Below are positions 1-12,161 of a stretch of DNA of 64,000 bases, piece after piece. This DNA comes from Bactericera cockerelli (lineage: Eukaryota > Arthropoda > Insecta > Hemiptera > Triozidae). Under the pieces are notes generated by a model, which had not been told where the DNA came from, made no database searches, and saw nothing but the letters and a program-made list of their open reading frames with translations. Position numbers and translations under genes: made by a program. Location: assembly GCA_024516035.1 (NCBI GenBank), contig CM044959.1, forward strand, positions 20,950,241 to 21,014,240. Reading direction: 5' to 3'. Numbering within the stretch: position 1 is the stretch's first letter; each line of letters begins with the position of its first letter.

Positions 1-74
1 GCCGATCTACTCATTGTCGGTTTTTATTCCTTCTAAGCTAAATGCAGCTTATTATTAGTAGTAGCCAGCTTTAA

Positions 75-175
75 GGTCAAATGATAAAACAAGATTATAT
101 TATTAAAGTAATTTATGATGAGTTTCAACCAAACACAGCGCCGACTTAACTTTAATCCTGTTTTATGATTCGGCC
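75..175. mobile_element. Short MITE with ~23-bp inverted ends (PIF/Harbinger-like)
   Basis: The ends (GGTCAAATGATAAAACA at left; reverse complement of the right end GGCCGAATCATAAAACA) form an imperfect ~23-bp terminal inverted repeat, flanked by TTTA on both sides. The same terminal sequence bounds the element at 31137-31323. No coding capacity. The PIF/Harbinger assignment rests only on GG-starting ends and a TTA-type flank, so it is tentative. Confidence 0.5.
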
Positions 176-480
176 TTTACACATTTCGTAAATACCTAAA
201 TTAAAATAAAATATGTGTAAATAAAGTTAGTAAATGAAGTAGGTATTTTACCTTCTAACCCTGCAACAGGTGTAAATTCAAAGCTACATTCCACGGTGTC
301 ATTCACCCTTTGCATGATCAGAGCTCATTTGCTGTGGAGTTGTTCGTTTAAAGTTGCTAGTGTGAAACACACGTAAAGCATGCAATACATGATTGTTATA
401 ATATTTTTTAAACGTGATTTTTTTTAAAACCCATGTAAATTTGAAACTGACCTATAAAATGACTCCTTACCATTTATTAT
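176..480. other. AT-rich intergenic stretch, nothing recognised
   Basis: No open frame with family resemblance, no clear repeat structure and no splice-consistent exon on either strand. Confidence 0.5.
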
Positions 481-485
481 TTAGT

Positions 486-612
486 AGTCACCGTGCCCGA
501 GTGAGTTAGCGCTAGGCATTGCACGCACGGTGACCTGGGTACGATCCCCATCGGGGCAGGATTTTTACTGCTCTGTACTTGGGTGTTCGGGGTGAAAAAA
601 GGAAAAATGAGT
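486..612 (+). repeat. tRNA-derived SINE, family S1
   Basis: A pol III box A-like segment (GAGTTAGCGCTAGGC) is followed by a box B-like segment (GGTACGATCCCC), then a body with 'CTGTACTTGGGTGTTCGGGG' and a tail near GAAAAATGAGTG. Related copies lie at 932-1070, 48309-48440 and (minus) 62397-62532, with a short piece at 20500-20532. The tRNA-like part lacks a clean acceptor stem, so it is a SINE and not a tRNA gene. Confidence 0.7.
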
Positions 613-931
613 GCAAAAGTGGCGGAATTATAAGCAAAAATAAAATATTGGGATGTTAAAATACGGAAAAGTCCTATTATTCTGCGCTTTCCACTAAAAT
701 TGTGATATAATAACAAAAAGAAACACATTGATTATTTATATTTATTATTTATGATTCAGCTGAAACAGTTTACTTGAATTTCAATCCGTACGAATCCTGT
801 TTCTAACTATCCTGTACTTAACAGTAAAACAAAAGAGCCTGTTTTCTCTCATTGTTTGGCTCCATAGTTAGATGAAGGACTGCACTTAGCCCTAGGAGTA
901 CAAGACGTCTTATTCTTGTGAATAGTAGTCA

Positions 932-1070
932 GGTAGTCACCATTGTTGAGATGGTAGCAGGGCTTGCACGCAGCTGACTAGCGATCGAACCCCGGCTGAG
1001 AATTTTTTCTCTACTGAGCATGGTGTTCCTGTCCGGGATTCACTCATTCCTCGTGAGGAAAAATGAGTCA
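932..1070 (+). repeat. tRNA-derived SINE, family S1 (diverged)
   Basis: Same layout as the copy at 486-612: a diverged box A, box B-like GCGATCGAACCCC, the body motif with the TCACTCATT stretch, and a tail GTGAGGAAAAATGAGTC. More diverged than the first copy. Confidence 0.6.
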
Positions 1071-1074
1071 TTAC

Positions 1075-1738
1075 TATTGTAAGTAACGGCTAGTGGAAAC
1101 ACAACATTACCATCAGAGTAAAAGAGTTAGGTACATATATTTTTTTTCTCTCAGAGAAGTGATGGTATTATAAAATTGTGAATGTTCTCTTGTCACAACC
1201 TAATACCAAACGTCACAATGTCACTATACAATAAAAACGTCACAATACTTATTCAAACGTCACAATACTGACAGGTACTTTTCTGAAAATTCAACAGCTA
1301 ATTATGGTACCTAACTACCTATGGGTTCAGATACCGAGCCTAAGAACAAAGCTCTTACTTCTGTGGATCCATGAATCTCGTCTCAAAGGCCACAAGACTC
1401 ATCTTGCAACCCCCAACAGAAGAGGGGTCAGGTAACGCCCGCTGGGTAAGTAATAGATTAATCCAGGCGTGGAGGATCAGCCAGAGATTTGTCGCCCAGT
1501 CATGGATAAGGAAAATAAGTATTTGGGACATAATGAGGTGAACAAATACTCACTCGGGGGTGTTTATCAAAAGTCACACTAATTAATTGATTTAATTAAA
1601 TCACCAAATCATTTTAGTCAATCGTCAACTTACAACGGTTTACTTCCCCTAATATGTTGTTGATAAACACACCAACAGCACCAACCAGTGATTAGCACTA
1701 TCACCATGTTGAATGTGAATGATAAACGTACTCTTACA
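1075..1738. other. Intergenic; short AACGTCACAAT repeats and a possible small inverted-end element
   Basis: Around 1211-1268 the motif AACGTCACAAT(A/G) recurs three to four times. At 1558-1673 a weak pair of inverted ends (GGTGTTTATCAA / TTGATAAACACACC) could mark a ~115-bp MITE; this is marginal. No gene seen. Confidence 0.35.
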
Positions 1739-1740
1739 CC

Positions 1741-1992
1741 AGCCTCGGTAGCGTAACGGTTATGACTACTGCCCATAGTCCAGTGGTCTTGAGTTCGACT
1801 TCCGGTTGAGGCAGACTTTTCGAAGAAAATTATGTCCCCTCCAAACGCGTGAGGCTGGCATTCCCGGCCCTACCCAGGATGGGTGAGACTATAATTTGGG
1901 TAGCTGGTACGATTCCCAGCGAATGGAGAGTATAACCCCCGTCCTGATTATCCATCTCAAATCAGGACGTTAAAACCGAATAGAATCAACAG
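1741..1992 (+). repeat. tRNA-derived SINE, family S2
   Basis: Box A-like GTAGCGTAACGGTTATG and box B-like GAGTTCGACTTCC are followed by a body shared with 15527-15844 and 61447-61810 and, on the minus strand, 49166-49300. Shared landmarks include AGCTGGTACGATTCCCAGCG and CCCCCGTCCTGAT. This copy stops before the CAACCTCAACC tail seen in the longer copies. The long body is shared with RTE-like LINE tails, which suggests the mobilising partner. Confidence 0.75.
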
Positions 1993-1994
1993 GT

Positions 1995-3085
1995 CACAAA
2001 CGAGCTAATTAGGTCGCAGTGTCAAGTGTAAGGGTTTCACTGAAAACCCTGCAACCATTTCAGATAATACTAGACCAAATAGGATATTTAAGGTTGAAGA
2101 GCCCAAGTTCTGAAGATTCTAACACTTTGAATGAAAAAGGCGAAATTTAGAGTCATTTTTGTACTCATGAAATTTCATTACCATCATCCAATGGAAAATA
2201 ACATTACAAAAATTTGAGGCAAAAAGCTAGACGTACCATTCTCATCAATCTCACCCCTAAAAGCTGGGAAACTTTCACCCATTAGTGTTCATATCCAGCC
2301 CGGATCTTTTGTCCGAAACATAATTCCAGGCTGACCTTTCCCCTCCTTCTGCTCTTGACTCCTCTTCCCCCTCCTCTTGTGCCAAATATAATTAGGGCGA
2401 TTTATGTTCACACTTCACAGCATGGCTATTCTCTCGGATGAGGGAGGAGAGGAAGGGGTGGAGGGGGAATAGGGAACCTTCTGGGTGGAAAATTCTCATG
2501 AGGAAGAAGTAGATGTGTTGAACAAACAATACAAAGAAGATGAACAAAAAGGGTGTGAGGGGAAGACAAAGAAATTAAAGCAACGAGCCCAAAAAGAGGA
2601 CAGACAAAAAAGAGGGAAGAAGACGAAAAAAAGATGGAGAGAAAAAAAAGGGTTTTTCCGCAATTTTTTCTCAAGTATACCTACCTATAAAGAATTAATT
2701 TTTTCTGAGCAATTACTTAACTACCATGTCAGACCCCAATTGTTGGTGTCATATTTCGTCTCTCACCTCTCTCAGTATTCAGACAAGAAACATGACTTCC
2801 CATTTGGGTGCTTAGAGTTTTCCATTTGAAACATTCCGTACTGAACATTCCTTTCACAGGGCAGACATGAAAAGAGTAAGAGAAAGGGGTAGAGAGAAAG
2901 AGAGAGAATAAATGAGTAAATTGGAGGTAAGGATGAGAGGAGGGAAGAGAGACATTCAGAGCAGTAATAAAAGGAGGTTCAAAAGAAAAGGAGTTGGACA
3001 TAGAGAAAGGCAGACACAGGAAAAAAAAGAACTGAAATAGACTAGTAGTAAAGAGAAAGTTTGAGAAAGAAAGACAGGAAGAGAG
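1995..3085. other. Intergenic, purine/pyrimidine-biased; no gene
   Basis: Contains short open frames on both strands that are Lys/Glu- or Ser/Leu-rich because of the base skew, such as the stretch around 2426-2830. They have no domain, no splice context and low complexity, so I do not call them genes. Confidence 0.5.
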
Positions 3086-3086
<1 letters not shown>

Positions 3087-3129
<43 letters not shown>

Positions 3130-3170
3130 CAGGAAGAGGAAGAGAGAGAGAGAAACAGGAAGAGAGAGAG
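3087..3170. repeat. (GA)n microsatellite
   Basis: Nearly pure GA dinucleotide runs interrupted by AACAGGAAGAG. Confidence 0.9.
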
Positions 3171-3354
3171 AGAGATTTAGCCGCAGACCACAAGAACATT
3201 CAGATCCAAACGCTTGTCTCTACAATGTAACTTGCCTTTTCTTTTCCACCAGATCCGGTGAAATCATTGCCCATTTTACCTCCTTCCTCATCCTTTTTCC
3301 TGATCCAATTATCCTCCCCCCAATGTCCCCTGCCCATCATTCCCCCTTCCCATT

Positions 3355-4335
3355 CTCTCTCTCCCTGACCTCAATTCCCATACTCTCTTCTCCTATCCTT
3401 CACATCTTTCTTCTCCCTGACTCTCAATTTCACATACTCCTCTCTCCTCCAATCTTTTTCTCTCCCTGACTCTCAATTTCACATACTCCTCTCTCCTTCC
3501 CATCTCTCTTTCTCTCCCTGACTCTCAATTTCACATACTCCTCTCTTCCTTCCCATCTCTCTTTCTCTCCCTGACTCTCAATTCACATACTCCTCTCTCC
3601 TTCCCATCTCTTTCTCTCCCTGACTCTCAATTTCACATACTCCTCTCTCCTTCCAATCTCTCTTCTCTCCCTGACTCTCAATTTCACACTCCTCTCTCTC
3701 CTCCAATCTCTCTTTCTCTCCCTGACTCTCAATTTCACATACCTCTCTTCCTCCCATCTCTTTTTTCCTGACTCTCAATTTCACATACCCTCTCTTCCTC
3801 CATCTCTCTTTCTCTCCCTGACTCTCAATTTCACATACTCCTCTCTCCTCCATCTCTCTTTCTCTCCCTGACTCTCATTTCACTCTCCTCTCTTCCTCCA
3901 ATCTCTCTTTCTCTCCCTGACTCTCAATTTCACATACTCCTCTCTTCCTCCAATCTCTCTTTCTCTCCCTGACTCTCAATTTCACATACTCCTCTCTTCC
4001 TCCAATCTCTCTTTCTCTCCCTGACTCTCAATTTCACATCTCCTCCTTCCTCCAATCTCTCTTTCCTCCCTGACTCTCAATTTCACATACTTCTCCTCTT
4101 TCCTCCCTCCAATCTCTCTTTCTCTCCCTGACTCTCAATTTCACATACTCCTCTCTCCTCCAATCTCTCTTTCTCTCCTGACTCTCAATTCACATCTTTC
4201 TCTCTCCTCCATCTGTCTTCTCTCCTGACTCTCTATTCCACATCCTCCTCTCCTCCTTCCCATCTCTCTTTCTCTCCTGACTCTCAATTCCACATTCTCC
4301 TCTCTTCCCTCCAATCTCTCTTTCTCTCCCTCAAT
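3355..4335. repeat. ~52-bp CT-rich tandem array
   Basis: A monomer of about 52 bp containing CTCCCTGACTCTCAATTTCA and a CATACTCCTCTC stretch repeats about 18 times, with small indels. The minus strand of part of the array reads as an open frame with the peptide repeat CEIESQGEKE, but the frame breaks whenever the monomer length changes, so it is not a protein-coding repeat. Confidence 0.85.
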
Positions 4336-4339
4336 TCCA

Positions 4340-5520
4340 CATCCTGCTTATCTCTGTGCTGCAATATTATATTTTTATCTCTCCCACTTTACTTCTCCTC
4401 TTATTTTTCTTTCCGTTCTTGATCTACCCCTTTCTGGGTTTCGCGTATGCTACCATTACAACTCCATAAAACTACTTTCATTACATTTTTCCGTCTATCT
4501 TTTTATTTCTATTTTATTTTCTGTCTCGCTCTGTTCTTCTGCATAACACTCTCTATCTCTTTCTTACTCTCTCTTTTCGACCATCTTTTCATTATTATCA
4601 AACTCGTAAAGTCTGCATGCTGAAAGTTGAACTGAAGATAACCACGAGATAACTTGAGGGTGGTGACAGAGAGAGGGAGAGAGAGACAGGGAGAGGGAAG
4701 GAGACAGAACAGGGAGAGAATAAAAGAGAAACAGAGTAGGAGAGTAAAAGTTGAAGTAGAAAGAAAAGGAATAATAAGAGAAGGATATACATGAAAGAAG
4801 AAAGATCAAAATATAAACGAAGTACTAGAAGGGGAGATAGATAGAGAGGAAGAAATGTAAGAAAGAGGAGAACATGCTATAAATTAGAAGTAATAAAAAG
4901 TATAAAGAATAATAAAACGAAAATAACAGAGGGTCTGTCTCCTTTAAAGATTAGAGAGAGGAAAAGATAGAAAAGATAGGAGGAAGAGAGACTGAAACTA
5001 AGAAAGAGAGAGAGGAGTACTTCTAGTTACAATAAATCACACTTGTCCTCTTGTGAAGTGTTAGAATTTTTTAACCAAAAACCTTAGACTCGTTCCTATA
5101 AGATCATCTCTTGAAATTAAATTCCCATGTGCGATGCCCTACTTTTAAGGCCAAAAAGCGCCGTCAACGCGACGGTCGAACCTACACTCGAAAATTATAA
5201 TTTATTGTAACTAGAGAATTATACAACTCACAAAAATTCATACCTTGCTGAATCAGGTAAATATATTCAAATTATTTTACAATTTATTATCCCTTATTTT
5301 TTCCGTCAGACATACCTTTGCACAGTCGTCCTAGTTTGGTGGCGGTAAAGTATGGAAAGCACTCTGTACTGCCATCCAATCAGAAACGAAATGTTTATAG
5401 TTCTCCTACACAATGAGAACTGGTGACATGATTTAGACAACAACAACAAAATCCGTGCTGTATATCAGAGAATTTAATTAAACAGATTTAATGTTTTTAT
5501 AATTAAAACCTCATTCACCT
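4340..5520. other. Intergenic; low-complexity then AT-rich
   Basis: CT-rich to 4610, GA-rich about 4660-5030, then ordinary AT-rich sequence. No coding signal. Confidence 0.5.
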
Positions 5521-5524
5521 TATG

Positions 5525-5595
5525 TAGACCTTGAGAGAATCGGCATGAATGACCATACAATAAAAGGTTAAAGTGCCTAATATTGGAAGAAAAAA
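5525..5595 (+). repeat. LINE/SINE 3'-tail remnant
   Basis: Shares the ordered motifs GTAGACCTT, GATCGGCA-like, GACCAT(A/T)CAATAA and GGTTAAAGTGCCTAA with 61886-61958. It looks like the 3' end of an interspersed retroelement; family not determined. Confidence 0.45.
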
Positions 5596-5599
5596 TAAT

Positions 5600-6690
5600 A
5601 ATATAATTTTCAAAGAAATTGACTAATCCTATTTTTTTATTTTATTTTTTTTACTGTTACTACCAAAAATTTTTACGAATATTTGAATAATTTTATATTT
5701 GTCCCTTAACAAACTCAGCAAATTCACTAGGACTATTCAAATAGAGAGGAAACAATAAGATAGAGAGAGAGATATACAATATACAGACAGAGAAATAGGG
5801 ACACACAGGCGAATACAGAGTATTAGAGTTCCAACAATTATTCTTATATTCACTTCTTTTCGTCATTGAAAATATTTTATTACCCACAACAACCCTATGT
5901 AAGAAAACTCTGCGGCTGTCGCTTACAAAGAAGCAAGCTGTATGCAGAAAGGAATAAAATAATCCCTCTTTATGGCACTGTTCTGGGAAATAATTTTACG
6001 TCTCAGAGAGGGATTAGCTAGAAAGAGAGCAAAACAGAAAATAGCATCAGCAAATTTATTGGAAAAGACATTTGGAAGAAAATGGAGGAATTGTCAAATG
6101 AATTATGTTACAAAAGTCGAATTAAATTTCATTATTCTAAAAATCTACACACATAATTAGCTAGCTAACGTTTTCAAAAGCACACGTTCACTCTCACAAC
6201 TGCAATAACCACAGTGCTTCCTTTCTTTAATAGATTTGGAAGCAAAAATATAGGGAAAGAATCGAAGGAGGTTTTTTCTCTTGAAAAGATCAAAGTGATT
6301 AAAGTGAAGAGAAAACAAAAAAGGTAGGAGAGGCGAGAAAAGCCCGAGTGGGTGAAATGAAATATCGCATGTGGAACCCAGGCAAGATAAGGTGATAACC
6401 ATCAGGGAAGTGCTGAGTCGATCTAATGAAAGGGAAGAGAGGTTGATTAGAACTAATGAAAAAATGAAAGGGAAACAATGAGACATGAAAACTTAGGACT
6501 GCAGAGAGAAATGATTGAGGGTATGAAAAATTCAAAGCGTGAAAACAAAGGGACATAAGAAATTTTTATTGAGGGAAGAGGTGGAGAGAAATTGAGGGGT
6601 GAGAAAGAGATAACTATGTAGATAAAAAAAAAAAAAAAAAAAAAAAAAATTTACTGTGATAATTTTGACTTTTGAATTTCTCAATTACTT
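5600..6690. other. Intergenic AT-rich stretch with a poly(A) run
   Basis: No recognisable gene. A poly(A) run of about 21 bases at 6628-6648 may be the tail of an unrecognised retrocopy. Confidence 0.4.
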
Positions 6691-6815
6691 GTAAGCTTTT
6701 ATTTTACTGTTTATTAATTGTATTAATATTGTATTGTCTATTGTAACTATGTATAAAGGGCTTGACCCGTAATTATACGTCCGTTCTGCGGATTATTATT
6801 ATTATTATTATTATT
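6690..6815 (+). repeat. Non-LTR retrotransposon 3'-UTR-like remnant ending in (ATT)n
   Basis: The stretch TATTGTCTATTGTAACTATG, then AAAGGGCTTGACCCGT and an (ATT)n run, resembles a LINE 3' end. Similar 'GGG..(A/T)..CCCGT' tails occur at 33605-33690 and (minus) 16110-16190. Confidence 0.4.
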
Positions 6816-6894
6816 AGATATGGAGAGGGATGAATAGGAATGGAATGAGTGAAAATTAGAAAGAGTAGGAAGGAAGAAACGACGTAGAAGAGTA

Positions 6895-7425
6895 TGAGAG
6901 AACAGAGGAAGAGAGGTGAAAGAGAGAGAGATGAGGGAGAGAGAGGTGAAAGGGAGAGAGAGGTGAGGGAGAGAGAGGTGAGGGAGAGAGAGAGAAGGAG
7001 AGAGAGAGGGAGAGAGGTGAAAGAGAGAGAGAGGTAGAGAGGTGAGGGAGAGAGAGAGAGAGGTGAAGGAGGGAGAGAGAGAGGTGAAGGAGAGAGAGAG
7101 AAGGAGAGAGAGAGGGAGAGAGGTGAAAGAGAGAGAGAGGTAGAGAGGTGAGGGAGAGAGAGAGAGAGGTGAAGGAGAGAGAGAGAGAGGTGAAGGAGGG
7201 AGAGAGAGATAGAGAGAGATGAAGGAGAGAGAGAGGGAGAGAGAGAGAGGTGAAGGAGGGAGAGAGAGATAGAGAGAGATGAAGGAGAGAGAGAGAGAGA
7301 GAGGTGAAGGAGGGAGAGAGATAGAGAGAGAGAGGTGAAGGAGGGAGAGAGAGATAGAGAGAGAGAGAGATAGAGAGAGAGAGAGTTGAAGGAGGGAGAG
7401 AGAGATAGAGAGAGAGGTAAAAGAG
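6895..7425. repeat. Long (GA)n-rich low-complexity array
   Basis: GAGAGA runs punctuated by GGTGAAGGAGGGAGAGAGAG blocks, locally tandem with several period lengths. On the minus strand it gives a 252-codon Ser/Leu/Pro frame (6773-7531), which is an artefact of composition. Confidence 0.9.
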
Positions 7426-7557
7426 TGAGGGATGGGAAATGGTGGTTTTGCCTAAAGTAAAATACTTTGTTTGATTTTGTGTAATTTTTCACGGCTGTAT
7501 TATTTTGAGCTGATAGGGTAGGTGAATACATTAAATCCGTGCGCTTAAATAATAATT

Positions 7558-8305
7558 ACTTCCGAGAAATTTCTAATATTAGAAATCGGAAGTATTGTGT
7601 TCGTTTTTGTAAAAAAAAATATTTTTTTGCTCCGATTTCAATTTTTTTCATATTTCTGGACGTTTCATAACCTCCTGACCAAATTTGGTTTTGTGTCCGT
7701 CTGTCGGTCTGTCGGTCTGTCGGTCTGTCGGTCTGTCTGTCTGTCTGTCTGTCTGTCTGTTAAAACGATTCCTTGTAACGCGCAAATCTCGGAAACTACT
7801 CGACCGATTTTGATGAAATTTTGTAAACATCTAGGAGACATTCTGTAGATGGTCCCATTTTAAATTCATCGAATTCGTACTAGCGGCTCTGGGTGAAAGA
7901 GACCATGCGCCTGACCACTAACTTTTTACTTAAATGCTTATATCTCGTGAACGGTACACCCGATTTTGATGAAATTTTGTATGTATATGCATATTAATGT
8001 TCTACACAGGTTTTTTATATTTTCTTTTTAATTAATTATAATTTGACTCTGATATTTAAGAAAATCCGAAATTTCGGACAATAAAGTCAAAAAATAAGAA
8101 CCACGACTTGCCGATACAGAATTTTTTGTAGAATCTAGAATGTAGAAAAAACGGTTTTCTACCATATAAAACAAATTTGAAGAAAATCGGTTCAGCCGTT
8201 TTGGAGATACAAGTAATTTAGTATAAAAACTCAAAATTCGCACGTGTACACAATGTGAAACAATCACGGAGGAAGTATTGTGTCCATAATTGGCAGTGTT
8301 TTTTT
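7558..8305 (+). mobile_element. E1 repeat, copy 1 (full length, GTCT-rich; Helentron-like?)
   Basis: It starts with ACTTCCGAG followed by the palindrome TTTCTAATATTAGAAA and CGGAAGTATTGTGTTCG, and ends GAGGAAGTATTGTGTCC then AATTGGCAGTGTTTTTTT. The sequence GGAAGTATTGTGT therefore occurs near both ends in direct orientation. Inside are a GTCT/GTCG microsatellite (7698-7760, the longest in the window) and a ~45-bp module in three places: 7783-7828 and 7938-7985 direct, 8170-8216 inverted. There is no protein-coding capacity. GTCY microsatellites with a hairpin end and T-rich insertion sites are known from mini-me and Helentron-associated elements, so a rolling-circle origin is plausible but not shown. 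Confidence 0.8.
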
Positions 8306-8469
8306 CTCTGCAAAGGAGAAGATAATAGATTCTACTGTCGTAATAAATAGTCACTTCTAAATCATTTCACATTTCTAAATACGGGTTGATACTGCCATAC
8401 ACAGTGTCATACTAAGTTTAGCTAGAATGTTAATTAATTTTATACTTTATCTGTTCTCTTCTTCTTTTC

Positions 8470-8600
8470 TTTTAACTTCTCCCAAACCTACTTGGGGTCG
8501 GAATTGCTCAACCTTTTCCTCGAGGTTGGTTGATGGTTAGCATTTCTTATTCCACATTTTAGGCTGGATGACCTTCCTAATGTCAACCCTGTTGAGGGTA
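8470..8600 (-). repeat. S2/RTE-like 3'-tail fragment
   Basis: On the minus strand it carries GGAAGGTCATCCAGCC and an AGGTTGAGCAATTCCGACC-like piece, matching the 3' part of the SINE copies at 15527-15844 and 61447-61810. No tRNA-like head is present. Confidence 0.5.
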
Positions 8601-8604
8601 AAAA

Positions 8605-11600
8605 TATCATGGTAGGACTCTCAAAATATAATCATAAAAACAATATTATAATACAAATAGATTATGTCAAGAATATGGTAGTACGAAGGTTTCGATCGCT
8701 AACCAAAACCGCTTAACTTTGAATTTTAACAATATTCTCTTTGAGATTTGAGGGCTTTCATTTTCATCAAGGTAGAAGCATACATTATTAATTGAATAAC
8801 AGCGAACCTCACCTTACTCTCCCTTCGTTCTGAAAATTCGACTGCAAATTGTCATTTAACGAGTGGGGACTTGTGGGTTCATTTGTAATGAGTATGGTCG
8901 GCAAATAATTATTATGTTAGTTGTTAAGCTGCACAAACTTATTTGGGTTAATGGTTTATTGGATTCGTTTTTATTGTATTCTGTTGAAAACTGGTCCTCT
9001 ATTGAATTAATTAAAATAGCCCTAGGACTGGACTTCTCGTTAAGCTGAAACCAAAGCCTGGTGTCAGTCCCTTCCTGCATGAGAGTGATTGGATTTCATT
9101 CAGTAGTGGATGTGCCTCGTGTGCCAGTCTGAGATGGATTTAACACTTGTCTCTTGAGTTGAGAAATGAAAGATAGCTTGATGGATTTTTTTATAGTAAC
9201 AATTTGTTGAATTATTTTTTTACAAATATTTTTCGGATAGTTAAAAATAGGTATATCAACTGCTTGTATATTTTCCAAACTCAAAACTTATTTAAAGGTA
9301 GTTGTTAAGTGAAAACATGCTGTTATGATTTGTCTACATATAAGTACTTTCTTTTTCTTTTCTATTTAGCCATGAAACAGGAGCTAGGTGCTGTTGACAC
9401 TTGTGGCCTGTATTGTAGCTTGCCTATTCCGTAGAATGCCTCCCATGTGATGGGGAGGTAACAAAATACTTCCTATATAGGTGCTGAGTCAACACGAGCG
9501 CACCGGAAGGTATCCAATACAAAAAATAGAATACAAGTTTTTTCATCTCTGGAGTTTGGATCCACGACATTCCGCATGACAAGCGACTGAATCGAGAATT
9601 TTACCACTGAGGTAATCATGCTGATTCGAATTTCAACAGTCACCCACCAAGTTCTAACCTGCACAGGACGAATCTGAACTTAGGACTTCATTGGTATCCA
9701 CATTCCGCAACCCACAACCAAAATGAATGCTAGTGTGGCTTATCACATCACTTGCTTGCGTGGTCAAACTTTTTTGACTTCGCGAGACGGAGCACTGAAT
9801 TGGTAATGTAGGTACCTATTTAATTTTTCGAAGAATTATTGATGTACAAATATTACGAGATGTTATATTGTATTGACTATTTTGTCAAATAAATGAAAGA
9901 TTCTCAAGACCCAAATATACAAATAGATATAGGGTGAAAAGTGAAACGGAAGTTCTTACCTCATAAGCACAAAGATAATTATTAGTTATTACCCTTAGTG
10001 TTAAGTTGAAATGTAATAATAACCACATTTTTATAATATAATAATATCTATTATACATACACCATAAAAAAAAACACTCCTTAATTATAAATGGTAGTAA
10101 ATCCGCACAAACTGGTAAACTAAGTTGTGTGCTAATTATTAATAAAATTGAGATTGTGCAAATATTCCTTCCCTCTTAAAACTTTACGCAAAAAAGTCTT
10201 TAGGTATAAATGAAAAGTTTAAATCCTCTTAATTAATTTTCGTATCCTCTACTGTCAACATTATTATATCAATTAACTATGCATAATTATTCAGAATTTT
10301 TTTGTGAGCAAGAGAAAAGAGTTTTCTATAAGCACTTTTTAAATCAATCAGAATTTTGTTTGTCAGTGATTTAAGTTTCTTCTACTGAGTTGTATTGGTG
10401 ATTGAATCATTAGGTATTTTTCTAATACCTGTCCACTTATTGCATATTTAAAATACAATACTTTCCTTATTATAGGATGAGGAAATTAAAAAAAGGAAGA
10501 TCGGAACCCTTTAATATAGATGCTTGTAGTTGCTTATACGTTAGTTATTTATTTAATAAACCACTCACAAAAAAAAATCACAAAATATTATGTTCACATT
10601 GTTCACAGACACTCATAATTAATTATTTAAGTATTATATTGATAGTAAAATTATTTTTCTCTAAAGAGCATGAGGTAATTAAAAGTAAAAACGGTACGTA
10701 AAAAAATACGCTTCGCACCCGTTTTGGATAAAAAACGAAAGCCACATTTTTCAATGTTCCGAGAAAAAACATACATTATGCCATTCTCCTTTTTCGTCCG
10801 AAGTTAACTTTTAAGAGCTGAAGTTACTTATCCAGTATAAGTTTCTTTGGAAAACTGTAAAGAAAAACTACAAAACAGAATTAACTTTATTTAAATAACA
10901 GAAGAAACTTGTTCACAGGAGTTTCTGTAACACCGCGCTTTCCATCACAAAGGTCACTGGAATGCAGTGGAATAACAGAGACAGACTGCGGGGCAACGCA
11001 TGAGTGGGAGAGAGAGAAATGTTGGCGGCAAACTTTCTCCCGTTTTTTTTGTCTTTTAATGTTATAAAACAAATATTTGTTTATAATTATTCCACCCCCC
11101 TAACCTGATGGATATACCTTTGTTTGACCTACTTCATTGAAAATTATTTTCACTGATTAGAAGATATTGTTCGCTTAGGCGTGATAATTGTTTTTTCTTC
11201 CGGTTATGCGTGATAAAAGTTATGTATGCAGATATTCCAAATGAACAAAATATCCAAATTAATGGCTGCATCTGTGAAACTTTGTGTCCAATTTTTAGAA
11301 TCTATTTCATAAAAAAAAAACATTTCTCATCAGTTTTGTTTGATTATTAAAATAAATAATAATAAAACTGATTTTAGTTTTTCACAAAAGATTTCTTCAG
11401 AGTTCGGACAGCATAAAAGGTGATGGAAAGACTAGGCAACACCTTGTATGTTGGTCCAAATTGGTCCGATCCAAAAACTAATGATACCACGTTGCTGAAG
11501 GTGAAAAACTGATGCTAATATTTGATTTGTCACACTTGGGCCTCTAGTTGCTTTTCCTAAACATTGTATTTTGGACTGACCTTGTATCTATATCATCACA

Positions 11601-12160
11601 ATCGGAAAAACAAACAAGAGAATACCTTAAATGTAGAATTTGATGGAGAATCGGAATTCATTTAAAAATAAAATAAAATTTTGAAAGAGGAGAGGGGATA
11701 GCAGACCCACAGATTTCCTGCATCAAGACCCATTATGGAAGATTTTATCCTTCTATATTCCGAGGATTTAGCCTAAATGACAAGGGTCTCGTTAAAGTGA
11801 CTCTTTGAAAAAAATACAACATGAAACACATCTGTTTTGCTCGTAAAGCTTCTTCATGGACGTGTGGCTTTTATTGGTTTTCAAAGGCAACATAAAGTTG
11901 AAAGCAACGCAAGACGTATCATGATAAAAGAAAGTCTGCACTTTATTTTGGTCTAAAATGTCTTCCGTGGGTGTAAGGGTGTTGTGCGTGGTACATAAGC
12001 AATGAGCTGGACTATTGAGATTATGAACAAAAATTATCAGAACATATAGGATACAAATTTCAATAGATACAGAAATTCATAGAAAGAGTTTGTTGAAAAG
12101 AGATTGGGTACAGTTCTATAAAGTTTTTTAATGGATTTTTTAGTATATTTATTCGATTAA
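8605..12160. other. Long gene-free intergenic region
   Basis: AT-rich single-copy-looking DNA. Short open frames on both strands have no recognisable domain, and I saw no paired splice sites joining them. A tRNA-like fragment may lie near 9600-9660 but is too weak to call. Confidence 0.45.
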
Positions 12161-12161
12161 C

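Noticed and set aside
3578..3853. Minus-strand frame with repeated CEIESQGEKE peptide
   Set aside because: Derived from the ~52-bp CT-rich array; unit-length changes shift the frame repeatedly.
6773..7531. 252-codon minus-strand open frame rich in Ser, Leu and Pro
   Set aside because: It is the translation of a (GA)n-rich array; no domain, and any stop-free frame is expected from this composition.
7698..7760. Possible CRISPR-like direct repeats
   Set aside because: Four-base GTCT units with no unique spacers, inside a dispersed eukaryotic repeat.
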